Source: Anaerobutyricum hallii (GTDB lineage Bacteria; Bacillota; Clostridia; Lachnospirales; Lachnospiraceae). From it: a DNA stretch of 64,000 nt. Under the pieces are notes generated by a model, which ran no database searches, was not told where the DNA came from, and was given only the letters and a program-made list of their open reading frames with translations. The position numbers were made by a program, and so were the translations under genes. This document shows positions 48,673 through 59,195 of this stretch, one piece after another. Every line of letters begins with the position of its first letter. The stretch's first letter is position 1. The stretch spans positions 1,955,001 to 2,019,000 of the forward strand of contig NZ_LT907978.1 of assembly GCF_900209925.1 (NCBI RefSeq), read 5' to 3'.

Positions 48673-48776
48673 CTTCCATCAACCTCTTTTCCTCTCAAAT
48701 TCTTCTGCAAATAGCAAAGATAGGACAGATTATACTCCAATCTCATATCAGAGACAAGATTTTTCTTCCTTTTTCC

Positions 48777-48805
48777 TTGCCAGTTATCATATTTTCATGT
48801 AGAAT
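48777..48805 (+). promoter_or_regulatory. argH promoter
   Basis: TTGCCA (48777-48782), 17 bp, TAGAAT (48800-48805). AGGAGG at 48841 precedes the ATG at 48853. Confidence 0.7.
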
Positions 48806-48852
48806 ATTCATTTAGAACACTTTTAGAAATTATATAATCAGGAGGAAGTTTT

Positions 48853-50238
48853 ATGGCTCAATTATGGGGCGGACGATTTACAAAAGAAACCGATAAACTG
48901 GTTTACAATTTTAATGCGTCCATCAATTTTGATAAGAAGTTTTATAAACAGGATATGGAAGGAAGTATTGCTCACGTAAAGATGCTTGCTAGTGTTGGTA
49001 TCCTCACAGAAGAAGAAAGAGATCAGATCATTACCGGTATCGAAGGTATTCTTCGTGATGTAGAGAATGGTTCTCTTATTATTACGGAAGAATATGAAGA
49101 TATCCACAGTTTTGTAGAGGCTGTACTTACAGAGCGTATTGGCGATGTCGGAAAGAAGCTTCATACAGGAAGAAGCCGAAACGATCAGGTTGCTCTTGAT
49201 ATGAAGTTATATACAAGACAGGAGCTTCTTTCTATCAGAGAGCTTGTTCTTGAACTGATCAAGACATGCCAGACTTTAATGGAAGAAAATATTCACACCG
49301 TTATGCCTGGATTTACTCATTTACAGAAGGCACAGCCGTTAACACTCTCTCACCATGTCGGTGCATACATGGAAATGTTTAAAAGAGATTATTCCCGCTT
49401 AAGTGACATTTATGACCGCATGAATTACTGTCCGTTGGGTTCCGGTGCATTAGCAGGAACTACCTATCCATTAGACAGAGAAATGACGGCAGAACTTCTT
49501 GACTTTTATGGCCCTACTTTAAACAGCATGGATTCTGTATCTGACAGAGACTATGTTATCGAACTGTTAAGTGCACTTTCTACAATTATGATGCATTTAA
49601 GCCGTTTTTGTGAAGAAATCATTCTCTGGAATTCTAATGAGTACCGTTTCATTGAGATTGATGATGCTTACAGTACCGGAAGCAGTATTATGCCACAGAA
49701 AAAGAACCCGGATATTGCAGAATTAATCCGCGGAAAAACTGGTCGTGTTTATGCAGCTTTAACATCTATTTTAACTACTATGAAAGGAATCCCTCTGGCA
49801 TATAACAAAGATATGCAGGAGGATAAAGAACTCACTTTTGATGCATATGACACTGTAAAGGGCTGCCTTGCTCTCTTTAACGGTATGTTAAAGACAATTA
49901 CTTTCCATAAAGACATCATGGAGCAGAGTGCCAAACATGGCTTTACAAACGCTACCGATGCAGCAGATTACCTTGTAAATCATGGGGTTCCATTCCGCGA
50001 TGCTCATGGAATCGTGGGACGTCTTGTACTGTATTGTATTGACAAAGGAATTGCTCTTGATGATATGAGTCTTGAAGAATATAAAGCAATCAGTCCTGTA
50101 TTTGAAAATGACATTTATGAGGCAATTGATGTTCATACTTGTGTTGACAAGAGAAATACTATCGGTGCCCCAGGTCCAAAAGCAATGGAACAGGTCATCG
50201 CGATCAATAAAAAATGGATTGAAGAACACGAAGAGTAA
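48853..50238 (+). CDS. argH: Argininosuccinate lyase
   Basis: Cleaves argininosuccinate to arginine and fumarate. It has 461 residues, with LWGGRFTKETDKLV, KLHTGRSRNDQVALDMKLY, THLQKAQPLTLSHH and the superfamily signature GSSIMPQKKNPDIAELIRGK. It is 15 bp upstream of the NSS transporter gene, which is probably co-transcribed. Confidence 0.97.
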   Translation: MAQLWGGRFTKETDKLVYNFNASINFDKKFYKQDMEGSIAHVKMLASVGILTEEERDQIITGIEGILRDVENGSLIITEEYEDIHSFVEAVLTERIGDVGKKLHTGRSRNDQVALDMKLYTRQELLSIRELVLELIKTCQTLMEENIHTVMPGFTHLQKAQPLTLSHHVGAYMEMFKRDYSRLSDIYDRMNYCPLGSGALAGTTYPLDREMTAELLDFYGPTLNSMDSVSDRDYVIELLSALSTIMMHLSRFCEEIILWNSNEYRFIEIDDAYSTGSSIMPQKKNPDIAELIRGKTGRVYAALTSILTTMKGIPLAYNKDMQEDKELTFDAYDTVKGCLALFNGMLKTITFHKDIMEQSAKHGFTNATDAADYLVNHGVPFRDAHGIVGRLVLYCIDKGIALDDMSLEEYKAISPVFENDIYEAIDVHTCVDKRNTIGAPGPKAMEQVIAINKKWIEEHEE

Positions 50239-50253
50239 ACAGGGAGAATAACT

Positions 50254-51636
50254 ATGAAACATTCAAAAAAGTCACATAAAGAGGGACGAGGAAGTTTTTC
50301 CGGCCGTATCGGCTATGTGCTGGCCGTTGCCGGTTCTGCTGTAGGTCTTGGAAACATCTGGCGTTTTCCATACCTCGCTGCAAAATATGGAGGAGGAATC
50401 TTTCTTTTAGTTTATCTCCTTTTAACTGTATCTTTTGGATATGTTCTTATTATGTCCGAAACAGCTCTTGGGCGTATGACTAAAAAAAGTCCGGTAGGTG
50501 CATTTGCTTCTTTTGGTAATAGCTTTCCTTTTAAACTTGGAGGCTGGCTCAATGCGGTTATTCCTATCCTGATCGTTCCTTATTATAGTACGATCGGCGG
50601 ATGGGTTATCAAATATCTTGCTGAATATCTAAAAGGAAATGTGCAAGAAGTTGCACAGGATGGCTACTTTACCGGATTCATCACAGATTCTTTTCAAACA
50701 GAACTGTGGTTCCTTGTTTTTGCAGTCCTGATCTTTATTATCATCCTTGGCGGCGTAAGAAATGGAGTAGAACGAATGTCTAAAATCATGATGCCGATTC
50801 TTGTACTTTTAGCAATCGTTGTAACAATTTATTCCGTTACACGTCCGGGCGCATTAGCCGGAGTAAAGTATTTCTTAATTCCTAACATGAAGAATTTTTC
50901 TTTTATGACAATTGTTGCTGCAATGGGTCAGATGTTTTATTCTCTTTCCATTGCTATGGGAATCCTTTACACCTACGGTTCTTATACAGATAAAGATATG
51001 GATCTTGAACAATCCACAACACAGATTGAAATCTTTGATACAGGGATTGCAATACTTGCCGGATTAATGATCATTCCTGCTGTTTTCTCTTTCTCTGGTG
51101 GAAATCCTGAAAACTTACAGGCCGGACCATCCCTCATGTTTATTACTTTACCAAAAGTATTTGCCAGTATGGGAATCGGTACCGCAGCTGGTATCCTGTT
51201 CTTTGTACTCGTGCTGCTGGCAGCTCTTACAAGTGCAGTATCTTTAATGGAAACCTGTGTATCTACTTTTGCAGATGAATTTCACTGGAGCCGTAAAAAA
51301 TGTTGTGTATTCATGGCTGTTGTTATGATTGTTCTTGGTTCCGCATCTTCTATGGGATACGGTGCCCTTGATTTCATTCAGATCTTCGGAATGGCATTCC
51401 TTGATTTCTTTGATTTCCTTACAAACTCTGTAATGATGCCGCTTGCTGCTTTAGCAACCTGCTTCTTAATCCTCAGGGTTGTTGGATTTAAGAAAATCTC
51501 AGAAGAAATCGAACAGTCTTCTTCTTTCCGCAGAAAGAAGTTATACACTGTCTTCCTTAAATATTTCGCACCAATCTGCCTGATTATTATTTTGTGCAGT
51601 TCTATCGCGAATGTATTGGGAATTATTTCTATGTAG
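50254..51636 (+). CDS. Neurotransmitter:sodium symporter (NSS) family transporter
   Basis: 460 residues, eleven to twelve membrane helices. The first helix carries the LeuT-type sodium/substrate site AVAGSAVGLGNIWRFPYLA, followed by NGVERMSKIMMP and SLSIAMGILYTYGSY. Bacterial members take up amino acids with sodium. Placement after argH hints at a link to amino-acid nutrition, but the substrate is not determinable. A short sequence (TTATTTCTATGTARGC) is duplicated across the stop codon. Confidence 0.93.
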   Translation: MKHSKKSHKEGRGSFSGRIGYVLAVAGSAVGLGNIWRFPYLAAKYGGGIFLLVYLLLTVSFGYVLIMSETALGRMTKKSPVGAFASFGNSFPFKLGGWLNAVIPILIVPYYSTIGGWVIKYLAEYLKGNVQEVAQDGYFTGFITDSFQTELWFLVFAVLIFIIILGGVRNGVERMSKIMMPILVLLAIVVTIYSVTRPGALAGVKYFLIPNMKNFSFMTIVAAMGQMFYSLSIAMGILYTYGSYTDKDMDLEQSTTQIEIFDTGIAILAGLMIIPAVFSFSGGNPENLQAGPSLMFITLPKVFASMGIGTAAGILFFVLVLLAALTSAVSLMETCVSTFADEFHWSRKKCCVFMAVVMIVLGSASSMGYGALDFIQIFGMAFLDFFDFLTNSVMMPLAALATCFLILRVVGFKKISEEIEQSSSFRRKKLYTVFLKYFAPICLIIILCSSIANVLGIISM

Positions 51637-51686
51637 GCTTATTTCTATGTAAGCTAATGTAGACTACTATAAATAAATACAAAAAA

Positions 51687-51762
51687 TATAGCAGGGGTTC
51701 CAATAAAGTATATGGACTCCCTGCTATAGGATTAGGGGCCGTTTTGTACAGCCCCTTTTTAC
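51687..51762 (+). terminator. Tandem hairpin terminator after the NSS gene
   Basis: First stem TATAGCAGGG/CCCTGCTATA, second AGGGGC/GCCCCT followed by a T-run. The second is a classic intrinsic terminator. Confidence 0.9.
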
Positions 51763-51796
51763 ATATATTTTTTAATTTAAATGTGGAATGATTGGA

Positions 51797-52528
51797 TTAT
51801 ATGGCTTCTCGAAATCCATCTTCTGTACTTTCTTTTAAAAGAAGATACTGCTTCTGATTAATTTCGATATCGTTGCCTTTTCGGGAAATATATCCCTCAT
51901 TGATAAATTTTCGCAAACACCGGTTCACTGTTCTGACGCAGATCCCTGTATAATCCGAAAGGTCTTGTCGAACAAAGCTAATTCGTAAAACACCATTTTG
52001 TGCATATTTTTCATGCCAGTCTACGAATAACCAGGCCAGGCGATTTGCTCCTTGTAAAAATAAAAAGTCTCTACTGCTACATGCCTGGGAAAAAAGATAT
52101 TCTCCCATCAGTTTTGATACCTGCTTCAATGCTATAATATCTGTATGAATCCATCGCTCAAACTTATTTTTCGGTACTTTAACCAGAAGGCAATCGGTGA
52201 GAGTCTGAAGAGTATGACAGTGTTCTTCTACTTCCATCAGGACTTCCATAGCTCCATAAGCATACATTTTTGTAAAAAGCCTATGGTTATATGACATACC
52301 ATGAATATTATTATCTGTTACTTTTACTAGTCCTTTTCCAATAAAATAAATGGTATTAATTTTTTCTCCTTCATGAAAAACCGGCGTTCCTTTTTTCACC
52401 TCTTCTACGGTAATGGCATTAAGCAGCCAATCCGGAGCCGTTTTAAAGTACAAGGAAAATTCCTCCTTTTTGTCAGAATCAACCTTTGTCAAAAAAGGAA
52501 CGGTTTCCTTTGAACACGTTTTACCCAT
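51797..52528 (-). CDS. Crp/Fnr-family transcriptional regulator
   Basis: 243 residues. The cyclic-nucleotide-binding-like beta roll (about 25-145, VFHEGEKINTIYFIGKGLVKV) lacks an obvious Fnr-type Cys cluster. The C-terminal winged helix (about 165-235) has DLSDYTGICVRTVNRCLRKF. It starts 30 bp after the MATE gene at the end of the pyrimidine-degradation group, so it may be its local regulator. Confidence 0.9.
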   Translation of the reverse strand: MGKTCSKETVPFLTKVDSDKKEEFSLYFKTAPDWLLNAITVEEVKKGTPVFHEGEKINTIYFIGKGLVKVTDNNIHGMSYNHRLFTKMYAYGAMEVLMEVEEHCHTLQTLTDCLLVKVPKNKFERWIHTDIIALKQVSKLMGEYLFSQACSSRDFLFLQGANRLAWLFVDWHEKYAQNGVLRISFVRQDLSDYTGICVRTVNRCLRKFINEGYISRKGNDIEINQKQYLLLKESTEDGFREAI

Positions 52529-52558
52529 TTTACCACACCCTTACTCCCGACAGGTGGT

Positions 52559-53902
52559 TTATTTTTCCTGCCGTTCTACTTTTTTCATAATGAAAAAGCA
52601 ACAAATACAAGTCACTATTTCTGCAGCAGGGAATGAAATCCAGACACCTGTCATTCCCCAGCATCGACTGAATAGCCACATGAAAATATATAACATTACC
52701 AGCTGTCTTAATAAATTAATCACTATACTATAACGAATCTGATTTACTGATTGAATATAGGAAGCAACCATCGTTGCAATACCGTTAAAAAGATAACCTG
52801 TCGTCATAATGCGTAAAGCTGGCACACCAAAAGACATCATTTCTTCTGATGCCATGAAGACTTTTAAAATCTCTTTTGGAAAAAGAGAAAGAATCAACTC
52901 CCCTGTTCCCATAAACAGCATAGCAATGACAGTTCCCCATATCATAGTTTTTTTCAGCCGCTCTTTATTTCCTGCACCAAAGTTAAAACTCATAATAGGA
53001 ATACAACCCTGGATCAGACCGTTTACTGTCATAACGACCAACTGCTGCGCTTTAAAATATGCACCAAAGAAGGCAACCGCAGTCATGGAATATGCAGCTA
53101 GAAAACTGTTGGTAAAAGTCACCATAAAGGCGCCTAATGCGTTCATAATAAATGAAGGCATCCCGCATCGAAAAATATTTATCCAGACAGCCGGATTCAA
53201 TTTCCATCCTTTTGTCTTGATTTTTACCTTTTGTTTGGTAAACAATAATACATAAAAAGCAATCAGCATGGAAACGGTATATCCAAGTACTGTGGACACT
53301 GCCGCTCCTTTTATTCCCATAGCTGGGAAAGGTCCCAGACCAAAAATGAGAATTGGATCAAAAATAAAATTAAATACAACACCTGCCGTCTGAAATGCCA
53401 TTGGTGTCAGCATATTGCCGGTACCTTGAAGAATTTTCTGAATGGCAATATGCACCATATTCGGTATTTGCAAAAATACGCATATCTTCATATATTGCAT
53501 ACTTAACGCATATATCTCTTCATCTTTAATAAAAATATGAAAATATGGTTCAAGGATCAGATAAAAAATAACATTCAGCAGAATACCAAAAAGGAAAGAA
53601 AGCAGCAGTCCATGACTAACAATATTATTGGCCTCATCCTGCTCTTTTCGTCCAAGATACCTGGCCACCAAAACGTTTATGCCCACACCTGTACCAATGG
53701 AAAATGCCAGCATCAGTGTAGTCAGTGGAAAAGAAAATGATACTGCAGTCAATGCTTTTTCACTGATTTGTGCCACAAAGAGACAGTCCACAAAATTGTA
53801 GGTATATTGCAAAAACATAGAAAATAGCGGTGGCAGCGACATTTGCATGATAAGAGGAACAATGGCTTTCGTTCCCATTTGATTTTCCTGTTGATGCTCC
53901 AT
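52559..53902 (-). CDS. MATE-family efflux transporter
   Basis: 447 residues from the ATG at 53902 (MEHQQENQMGTKAIVPLIMQ), twelve membrane segments, with the MATE N-half pattern QMSLPPLFSMFLQYTYNFVD and GVGINVLVARYLGRKEQDEAN. It overlaps the end of the upstream hydrolase gene by less than a codon or two of leader and has no strong ribosome-binding site, suggesting translational coupling. The ligand may be a drug or a metabolite. Confidence 0.9.
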   Translation of the reverse strand: MEHQQENQMGTKAIVPLIMQMSLPPLFSMFLQYTYNFVDCLFVAQISEKALTAVSFSFPLTTLMLAFSIGTGVGINVLVARYLGRKEQDEANNIVSHGLLLSFLFGILLNVIFYLILEPYFHIFIKDEEIYALSMQYMKICVFLQIPNMVHIAIQKILQGTGNMLTPMAFQTAGVVFNFIFDPILIFGLGPFPAMGIKGAAVSTVLGYTVSMLIAFYVLLFTKQKVKIKTKGWKLNPAVWINIFRCGMPSFIMNALGAFMVTFTNSFLAAYSMTAVAFFGAYFKAQQLVVMTVNGLIQGCIPIMSFNFGAGNKERLKKTMIWGTVIAMLFMGTGELILSLFPKEILKVFMASEEMMSFGVPALRIMTTGYLFNGIATMVASYIQSVNQIRYSIVINLLRQLVMLYIFMWLFSRCWGMTGVWISFPAAEIVTCICCFFIMKKVERQEK

Positions 53903-53910
53903 CTTTTTAA

Positions 53911-55167
53911 CTATTTTGCATCGCATTTCAGTACAGCGTTTAAGAGTACGGATGCCCCCTGTGTACACTGCTGTACGGAAGTAAATTCTGGTTCACAATG
54001 GGAATGTCCGTCTTTTGAAGGAACAAAAATCATTGTTGTTGGCATCATATATGCGCAGAACTGTGCATCATGACCCGCACCAGAGTTGATTCTCTGATGA
54101 GAATATCCCAGTTCTTCTACGGATTCTTTTACATAACCAACCAGTTCTTCGTTGAAATACACCGTATCACGTGTCCATGCCGGTTCGTATTCTACTTTAC
54201 ATCCTACGATTTCTTTTGGCATGTTTTCAATAATTTTCACTACCTGTTCAATTACCTTTGGATCTTCATGTCTTGCATCAATAGAGAAATCCACGTAATC
54301 AGGAATAACTGTATGCACATTTGGATGAAGAGCAATTTCGCCTGTTGTATATACCAGTTCCGGATCAAGTTTATCTAATTCATCATGAAGATACTGTAAG
54401 ATTTTTGCTGATGCATATAATGCGTCATGACGATATTTCATCGGTGTTGTTCCCGCATGATCAGCCTGTCCATAAGTTTTAATTCTGTAGCAGATCATAC
54501 CCAGTACACAAGTAACTACACCAACATCATTATTCTCTGCCTCAAGGATAGGCCCCTGTTCAATATGTAATTCAAACATTGCTTTATAATCTTTTGGATT
54601 TAAGCGGTTTGCCTCTGGTCCTTTGTACCCGGATGCTTCAAGAGCTGCTCCAAATGTTTGTGTCGGATCCAGAATAGACTTGGAATTGAGCATATCCTCG
54701 TGCACGAATTTATAACGGATATCCTCTGGCAGATAATCATAGCACAAAACACCAGATGCCATCATTGATGGTGGGTATAAAGAACCTTCTTCGTTAGTCC
54801 AGATCATAGCTGTAATATTATGTTTATGTGGAATTTTCTCTGCTGCGATGGTTTCAAGAACTTCCATAGCACCCATAACACCGAGAATACCGTCATAGTT
54901 ACCACCATTTTTTACAGAATCACAATGGGATCCCATAACGATACCTGGAAGATCAGGTTCTGAACCTTTTAATGTCGCATATACACATGCCATATCGTCT
55001 GTTTTAATTTCAGCTCCAATTGCTTCCATTCTTTTTACGAACTCTGCTCTTGCCTGCAATGCTTCCGGAGACAGAGAATATCTTGTAATTCCACCATGTC
55101 CAGCATCACCAAATGTGCTAAATGTTTTTATTTTATCACCCATACGTTCTTCACTACATGTATACAT
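53911..55167 (-). CDS. M20-family N-carbamoyl amino-acid amidohydrolase (beta-ureidopropionase-like)
   Basis: 418 residues, AmaB/HyuC/AllC-type dinuclear metallohydrolase. Metal ligands are seen in VMGSHCDSVKNGGNYDGILG (His and bridging Asp), WTNEEGSLYPPSM (Glu pair), HIEQGPILEAEN (His) and the late GAGHDAQFC (His). The dimerisation-domain substrate loop is at AGTTPMKYRHDAL. In this operon the fitting reaction is N-carbamoyl-beta-alanine to beta-alanine, CO2 and ammonia. Allantoate or N-carbamoyl-L-amino-acid hydrolysis are alternatives. The ATG follows GAGGAGG. Confidence 0.88.
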   Translation of the reverse strand: MYTCSEERMGDKIKTFSTFGDAGHGGITRYSLSPEALQARAEFVKRMEAIGAEIKTDDMACVYATLKGSEPDLPGIVMGSHCDSVKNGGNYDGILGVMGAMEVLETIAAEKIPHKHNITAMIWTNEEGSLYPPSMMASGVLCYDYLPEDIRYKFVHEDMLNSKSILDPTQTFGAALEASGYKGPEANRLNPKDYKAMFELHIEQGPILEAENNDVGVVTCVLGMICYRIKTYGQADHAGTTPMKYRHDALYASAKILQYLHDELDKLDPELVYTTGEIALHPNVHTVIPDYVDFSIDARHEDPKVIEQVVKIIENMPKEIVGCKVEYEPAWTRDTVYFNEELVGYVKESVEELGYSHQRINSGAGHDAQFCAYMMPTTMIFVPSKDGHSHCEPEFTSVQQCTQGASVLLNAVLKCDAK

Positions 55168-55203
55168 TTTAAATTCCTCCTCTATTTTTATAATTAAAAT
55201 TAA

Positions 55204-55653
55204 TTATACTATTTGTTTTTTATGTTTAAAAAAATACCTTCTCAAAGCTTTCCAAAAATCCATGGCTAAAATCAGTCCCGCCGCAATGGATACTGAAGTA
55301 ACCAATGCTTCTAATGCATATTCTTTTCCAAGACTCCTGTTACTCTGGCAAAAATAGTACATCGTATGATATAAAGCCGCCCCCGGAATCAGGGGAATAA
55401 TTCCTACTGCGATATAAGCAGTTCTTGGCATTTTAGTATAGATTGCCATAATTTCTATATAAATTCCAAGAACTGCTCCGGAAATCAAAAACTGGACACT
55501 ATAGGAAGAAATGAACAAGCCGGAAAATATATAAACTGCCCAGGCTAATCCTCCTCCTAATGCCGTAACTAAAACCTGTTTGCCTCTCAAATGAAACAAC
55601 AGAGCAAATCCTACGGAACCAAAAAATCCGCTGATAATCTGTATCCAGTTCAT
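55204..55653 (-). CDS. ThrE-like exporter, small subunit (threonine/serine exporter C-terminal part)
   Basis: 149 residues, about five membrane helices, with SGFFGSVGFALLFHLRGKQV and GIIPLIPGAALYHTMYY, the ThrE_2/DUF3815 signature. It pairs with the next gene upstream. In Corynebacterium the two parts are fused as ThrE. Confidence 0.88.
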   Translation of the reverse strand: MNWIQIISGFFGSVGFALLFHLRGKQVLVTALGGGLAWAVYIFSGLFISSYSVQFLISGAVLGIYIEIMAIYTKMPRTAYIAVGIIPLIPGAALYHTMYYFCQSNRSLGKEYALEALVTSVSIAAGLILAMDFWKALRRYFFKHKKQIV

Positions 55654-55665
55654 TTTCTCTCTCCT

Positions 55666-56430
55666 TTACCCCAGCAGTACGTTTACAAAGACAAAACCTG
55701 TGGCAACTACAAGACTCAACATGATTGCCTCCGTAAATCTTGTAAGTCCAGACAGCATATTGTTAGAAAAAAACTCCTGTATGGCACAGGTAAATATTAC
55801 ACCAGGAATAAAAATCATAATATTACCAATACTTACCAATTCGGAGGAAATTCCTACTCCTATCCTCGCTGCTAAATTTGAAAGAAATCCCGCTGATGCC
55901 GCACACAGAAATACCTGTACGAAACGATTCAATTCTTTATTAAGCAGAAATTGATCAATCGGTGCGATCAGTACACCAATCAGAGCAGAAACAAGAGCAT
56001 CCACGATACTTCCACCGAAAAAAATCGTAAAAGATAAAGAAATTAATGCAAAAATAAACATTTTACTATAAAGAGAACTGGCACTTGCCTGATCAATAGT
56101 TTCCAAACGGATTCTCGCTTCTTTTAACTCGATTTTTTCTGCACAAATATCTCTGGACAATGTATTTAACAAGGTCAGTTTATGCATATTTCTATCAAAT
56201 TGATCCACACGTCTGATTTCCGTCAATCCCGGAAGATTTTCTCCCGAGATTGTCACTACAATAACATAAGTAATTGCAAAACATTCAATCGCTTCTGCAC
56301 CCAATACACGACACATGCGTTCAATGCTGTCTTCTACACGACCAATTTCCGCTCCCGAAGATAACATTTGTTCACCTATATCCAGTATAATCTGTAAATT
56401 TTCTCTCGCTGTTGCCGCCCGTGTATCCAC
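55666..56430 (-). CDS. ThrE-like exporter, large subunit (DUF1212)
   Basis: 254 residues. A soluble N-terminal part (LDIGEQMLSSGAEIGRVEDSI, residues about 10-115) is followed by five membrane segments. DUF1212/ThrE family. Placement between hydA and the amidohydrolase suggests export of an operon product, such as beta-alanine or beta-aminoisobutyrate. Confidence 0.88.
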   Translation of the reverse strand: MDTRAATARENLQIILDIGEQMLSSGAEIGRVEDSIERMCRVLGAEAIECFAITYVIVVTISGENLPGLTEIRRVDQFDRNMHKLTLLNTLSRDICAEKIELKEARIRLETIDQASASSLYSKMFIFALISLSFTIFFGGSIVDALVSALIGVLIAPIDQFLLNKELNRFVQVFLCAASAGFLSNLAARIGVGISSELVSIGNIMIFIPGVIFTCAIQEFFSNNMLSGLTRFTEAIMLSLVVATGFVFVNVLLG

Positions 56431-56461
56431 TTTGTCTCCTTTTTATCTAAAGCTGTCCTGC

Positions 56462-57841
56462 TTATTTTTTCGGACTACGTTTTATATACTGACCCATACC
56501 AGGCTTACCAACGAATTCTCCATTATCATAAACGAGCTGTCCTCTTAAGTAAGTCTGTACCGGATAACCATGCAGCTGTTTACCTTCCCAGATTGTATGA
56601 TCATAATCGGAATGCATAGAATCAAGCGTGATGGTAAAGTCTTTGTCTTTATCATAAATAACGATATCTGCATCTTTTCCAACAACTAAAGAACCTTTGT
56701 TGTCACAGCCGAAAATTTTAGCTGGTGTAGTAGCGCAAAGTGCTACTACTCGCTGGAAAGAAATCTTTCCTGTATTTGCTGCATCAAGCATGTATGGATA
56801 CAGATTTTCCACGCCGGCACAGCCATTTGGAATTTTGGTAAAGTCGTCTTTTCCCCAGTCTTTTTCATAACTCTGGAATGGACAATGATCGGTAGCAACC
56901 GTATCAATAAGACCTGCTTTTATTGCCTGCCATAATGCATCCTGACTTTCCTGTCCCTTTATCGGAGGAGAACATACAAAGTTTCTTCCATCTTCTCTCT
57001 TATAAACATCACAGGTAAATTCTAGATACTGTGGACAAGTTTCCACGTAAACTTCTGCACCCTGACGTTTTGCTTCAATACAGGCTTCCAAACCTTCTTT
57101 ATCTGCCATATGAACGATATATAACGGCGCATCAAGATGTTTAGCCCAGTGAACGGCACGTTTATCTGCTTCCGCTTCTACAAACTCCGGACGACTCAAA
57201 TAATGATACCAGGCACTTGTCTTTCCTTCTTTCAGGAATTTTTCTATATTCAGATCAATAAGATCCGGGTTTTCTGCATGCACGTTAATCATCGCACCCA
57301 GTTCTTTGGCACGAATAAGTAATCTGGCAAGAGTCGCATCATCGACCATCATTCCTTCTTTTTTGTAAACGAGGAAACATTTAAAACTTGTGATACCTTC
57401 TGCCACTGCCTGTTCCATCTCTTCTAGAATCTCTCCATCATTTAAATTGGTAATACAGCAATGCATCGCATAATCAACACAGGCATCCTGTTCCAGAATT
57501 TCTTTTTTGGAATTTACCAGACCAAGGATTGTTTCTCCTGCATGCTGCACAGGATAATCGAAGATCGTTGTCACACCACCACAGGCTGCTGCTCTTGTAC
57601 CTGACAGATAACTGTCAGCAGAAACTGTTCCACCAAAAGGCATCTGTAAATGTGTATGTACATCCAAAGCACCCGGAAGCACCAGTTTTCCATTGACGTC
57701 GCAGACTTTTTCCGCCTCTGCTTCATCCATATTCAATTCCATAGCTGCAATCTTTCCATCTTTTACGGCAACATCACAGGCATACATATCTGTTGTAGTA
57801 ACGACAACACCATTTTTAATCAGTAAATCATATTTTTTCAT
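56462..57841 (-). CDS. hydA: Dihydropyrimidinase (D-hydantoinase family)
   Basis: 459 residues from the ATG at 57841. A cyclic amidohydrolase opening dihydrouracil or dihydrothymine to N-carbamoyl-beta-amino acids. Zinc ligands are in GALDVHTHLQMPFGG, the carboxylated Lys in TSFKCFLVYKKEG, His in MINVHAENPDL and YIVHMADKEG, and Asp in VATDHCPFQ. It is flanked by preA upstream and the exporter pair downstream. A GTG two codons earlier is a less likely start. Confidence 0.93.
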   Translation of the reverse strand: MKKYDLLIKNGVVVTTTDMYACDVAVKDGKIAAMELNMDEAEAEKVCDVNGKLVLPGALDVHTHLQMPFGGTVSADSYLSGTRAAACGGVTTIFDYPVQHAGETILGLVNSKKEILEQDACVDYAMHCCITNLNDGEILEEMEQAVAEGITSFKCFLVYKKEGMMVDDATLARLLIRAKELGAMINVHAENPDLIDLNIEKFLKEGKTSAWYHYLSRPEFVEAEADKRAVHWAKHLDAPLYIVHMADKEGLEACIEAKRQGAEVYVETCPQYLEFTCDVYKREDGRNFVCSPPIKGQESQDALWQAIKAGLIDTVATDHCPFQSYEKDWGKDDFTKIPNGCAGVENLYPYMLDAANTGKISFQRVVALCATTPAKIFGCDNKGSLVVGKDADIVIYDKDKDFTITLDSMHSDYDHTIWEGKQLHGYPVQTYLRGQLVYDNGEFVGKPGMGQYIKRSPKK

Positions 57842-57870
57842 GACCACTTTACCCCCTGTTTATTTTTGTT

Positions 57871-57890
57871 GCAGCCCAATATTGGGCTGC
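57871..57890. promoter_or_regulatory. Perfect palindrome between preA and hydA
   Basis: GCAGCCCAATATTGGGCTGC is a perfect 20-bp palindrome, followed on the minus strand by hydA 30 bp later. A second small hairpin (GTCTCTTTTAAGGAGAC, 57906-57922) lies next to it. This could be a regulator site within the operon or an mRNA-processing hairpin. Confidence 0.6.
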
Positions 57891-57925
57891 GAACAATCAT
57901 AAATCTGTCTCTTTTAAGGAGACGA

Positions 57926-59182
57926 TTATTCATATTTTGTTTTCAGAATAACATCATGTTCTTCTCTACCCGGTTTGAAAACAACTTCTCCCGGTGTGAT
58001 ACAATGCATTACCGGACAGACATTTAAGCATAAGTGACATCCTACGCACTTGTCTTCTAAAAGTTTTGGTTTTCTTGTCTCCTGATCAAACTCGATTGCC
58101 TGATGACCACCATCAAAGCAGGATACATAACATCTTCCACAACCCACACACTTTTCTGTATCAAACTGTGGCAGGATACGGAAGGAACGATCAAGTTCGT
58201 CTGCTCCCTTAATACTTGGCAGAGCTCTTCCTACTAAATCCTGCAATTTATCAATACCATTTCTTTCCATATAGTGAGACAGACCACTGATCATATCTTC
58301 AACAATACGGTAACCATACTGCATGATGGCTGTAGTACACTGTACATTTTCACAACCTAACAAGATAAATTCTAAAGCATCTTTCCATGTTTCTACACCG
58401 CCCATACCGGATAATGGAATGTCTACCAGCTTAGGATCATGTTTAAGATCAGAAACAAAACGAAGAGCGATTGGTTTTACTGCTGCTCCTGAATAGCCGG
58501 ATACTGCAGATTTACCGTTAACTACCGGCATACCAGAGTTGAGATCTAAATCTATGTTACTGATAGATTTTACAGTATTGATGGCAGCAAGACCTTTTGC
58601 TCCACCTTCCACTGCTGCGATAGCCGGAAGTTCCATATTGGTAATATTTGGTGTCATTTTTGCAATTACAGGAAGATGGGTATTTGCAGTTACTACTTCA
58701 CAGTAATGTTTTACTAGTTCTGGTCTTGTCCCTACGTCAGATCCCATAGTAGAGGAAGTCATCTGTGGACAGGAGAAGTTACATTCAATCAGGTCAACAC
58801 CCACTTCTGTTACTGCCTTTGCCAGATAAGCCCATTCATCATCATTACTTCCCATGATACTGGCAACAATAACTTTGTTTGGATAATCCTGTTTTAATCT
58901 GCGCATATATTCAAGGTTTACTTCCAGTGGCTTATCCGATATCTGTTCCATGTTTTTAAACCCTAACCAAGGTGTTCCTTCTTTTGTAGTGATATCAAAA
59001 CGCGGAGAAATTTCATCCGGGATATAAACACCAATCGATTTATAATAAATTCCACCCCAGCCTGCTTCCAGAGCTTTTGCACACATTTCATAATTACTTC
59101 CTACCGGTGAAGAAGAAAGGAAAAATGGATTTTCACATTTCACACCTAAAAAATCAATGGATAAATCTTTTTTTAATGCCAT
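57926..59182 (-). CDS. preA: NAD-dependent dihydropyrimidine dehydrogenase, subunit PreA
   Basis: 418 residues. The dihydroorotate-dehydrogenase-like FMN barrel ([37 protein letters not shown] with the active-site Cys; [16 protein letters not shown]) is followed by a C-terminal 2x[4Fe-4S] ferredoxin domain ([27 protein letters not shown]). Reduces uracil or thymine with electrons passed from PreT. It starts 13 bp after preT. Confidence 0.95.
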   Translation of the reverse strand: MALKKDLSIDFLGVKCENPFFLSSSPVGSNYEMCAKALEAGWGGIYYKSIGVYIPDEISPRFDITTKEGTPWLGFKNMEQISDKPLEVNLEYMRRLKQDYPNKVIVASIMGSNDDEWAYLAKAVTEVGVDLIECNFSCPQMTSSTMGSDVGTRPELVKHYCEVVTANTHLPVIAKMTPNITNMELPAIAAVEGGAKGLAAINTVKSISNIDLDLNSGMPVVNGKSAVSGYSGAAVKPIALRFVSDLKHDPKLVDIPLSGMGGVETWKDALEFILLGCENVQCTTAIMQYGYRIVEDMISGLSHYMERNGIDKLQDLVGRALPSIKGADELDRSFRILPQFDTEKCVGCGRCYVSCFDGGHQAIEFDQETRKPKLLEDKCVGCHLCLNVCPVMHCITPGEVVFKPGREEHDVILKTKYE

Positions 59183-59195
59183 AGTCGTATTCCCC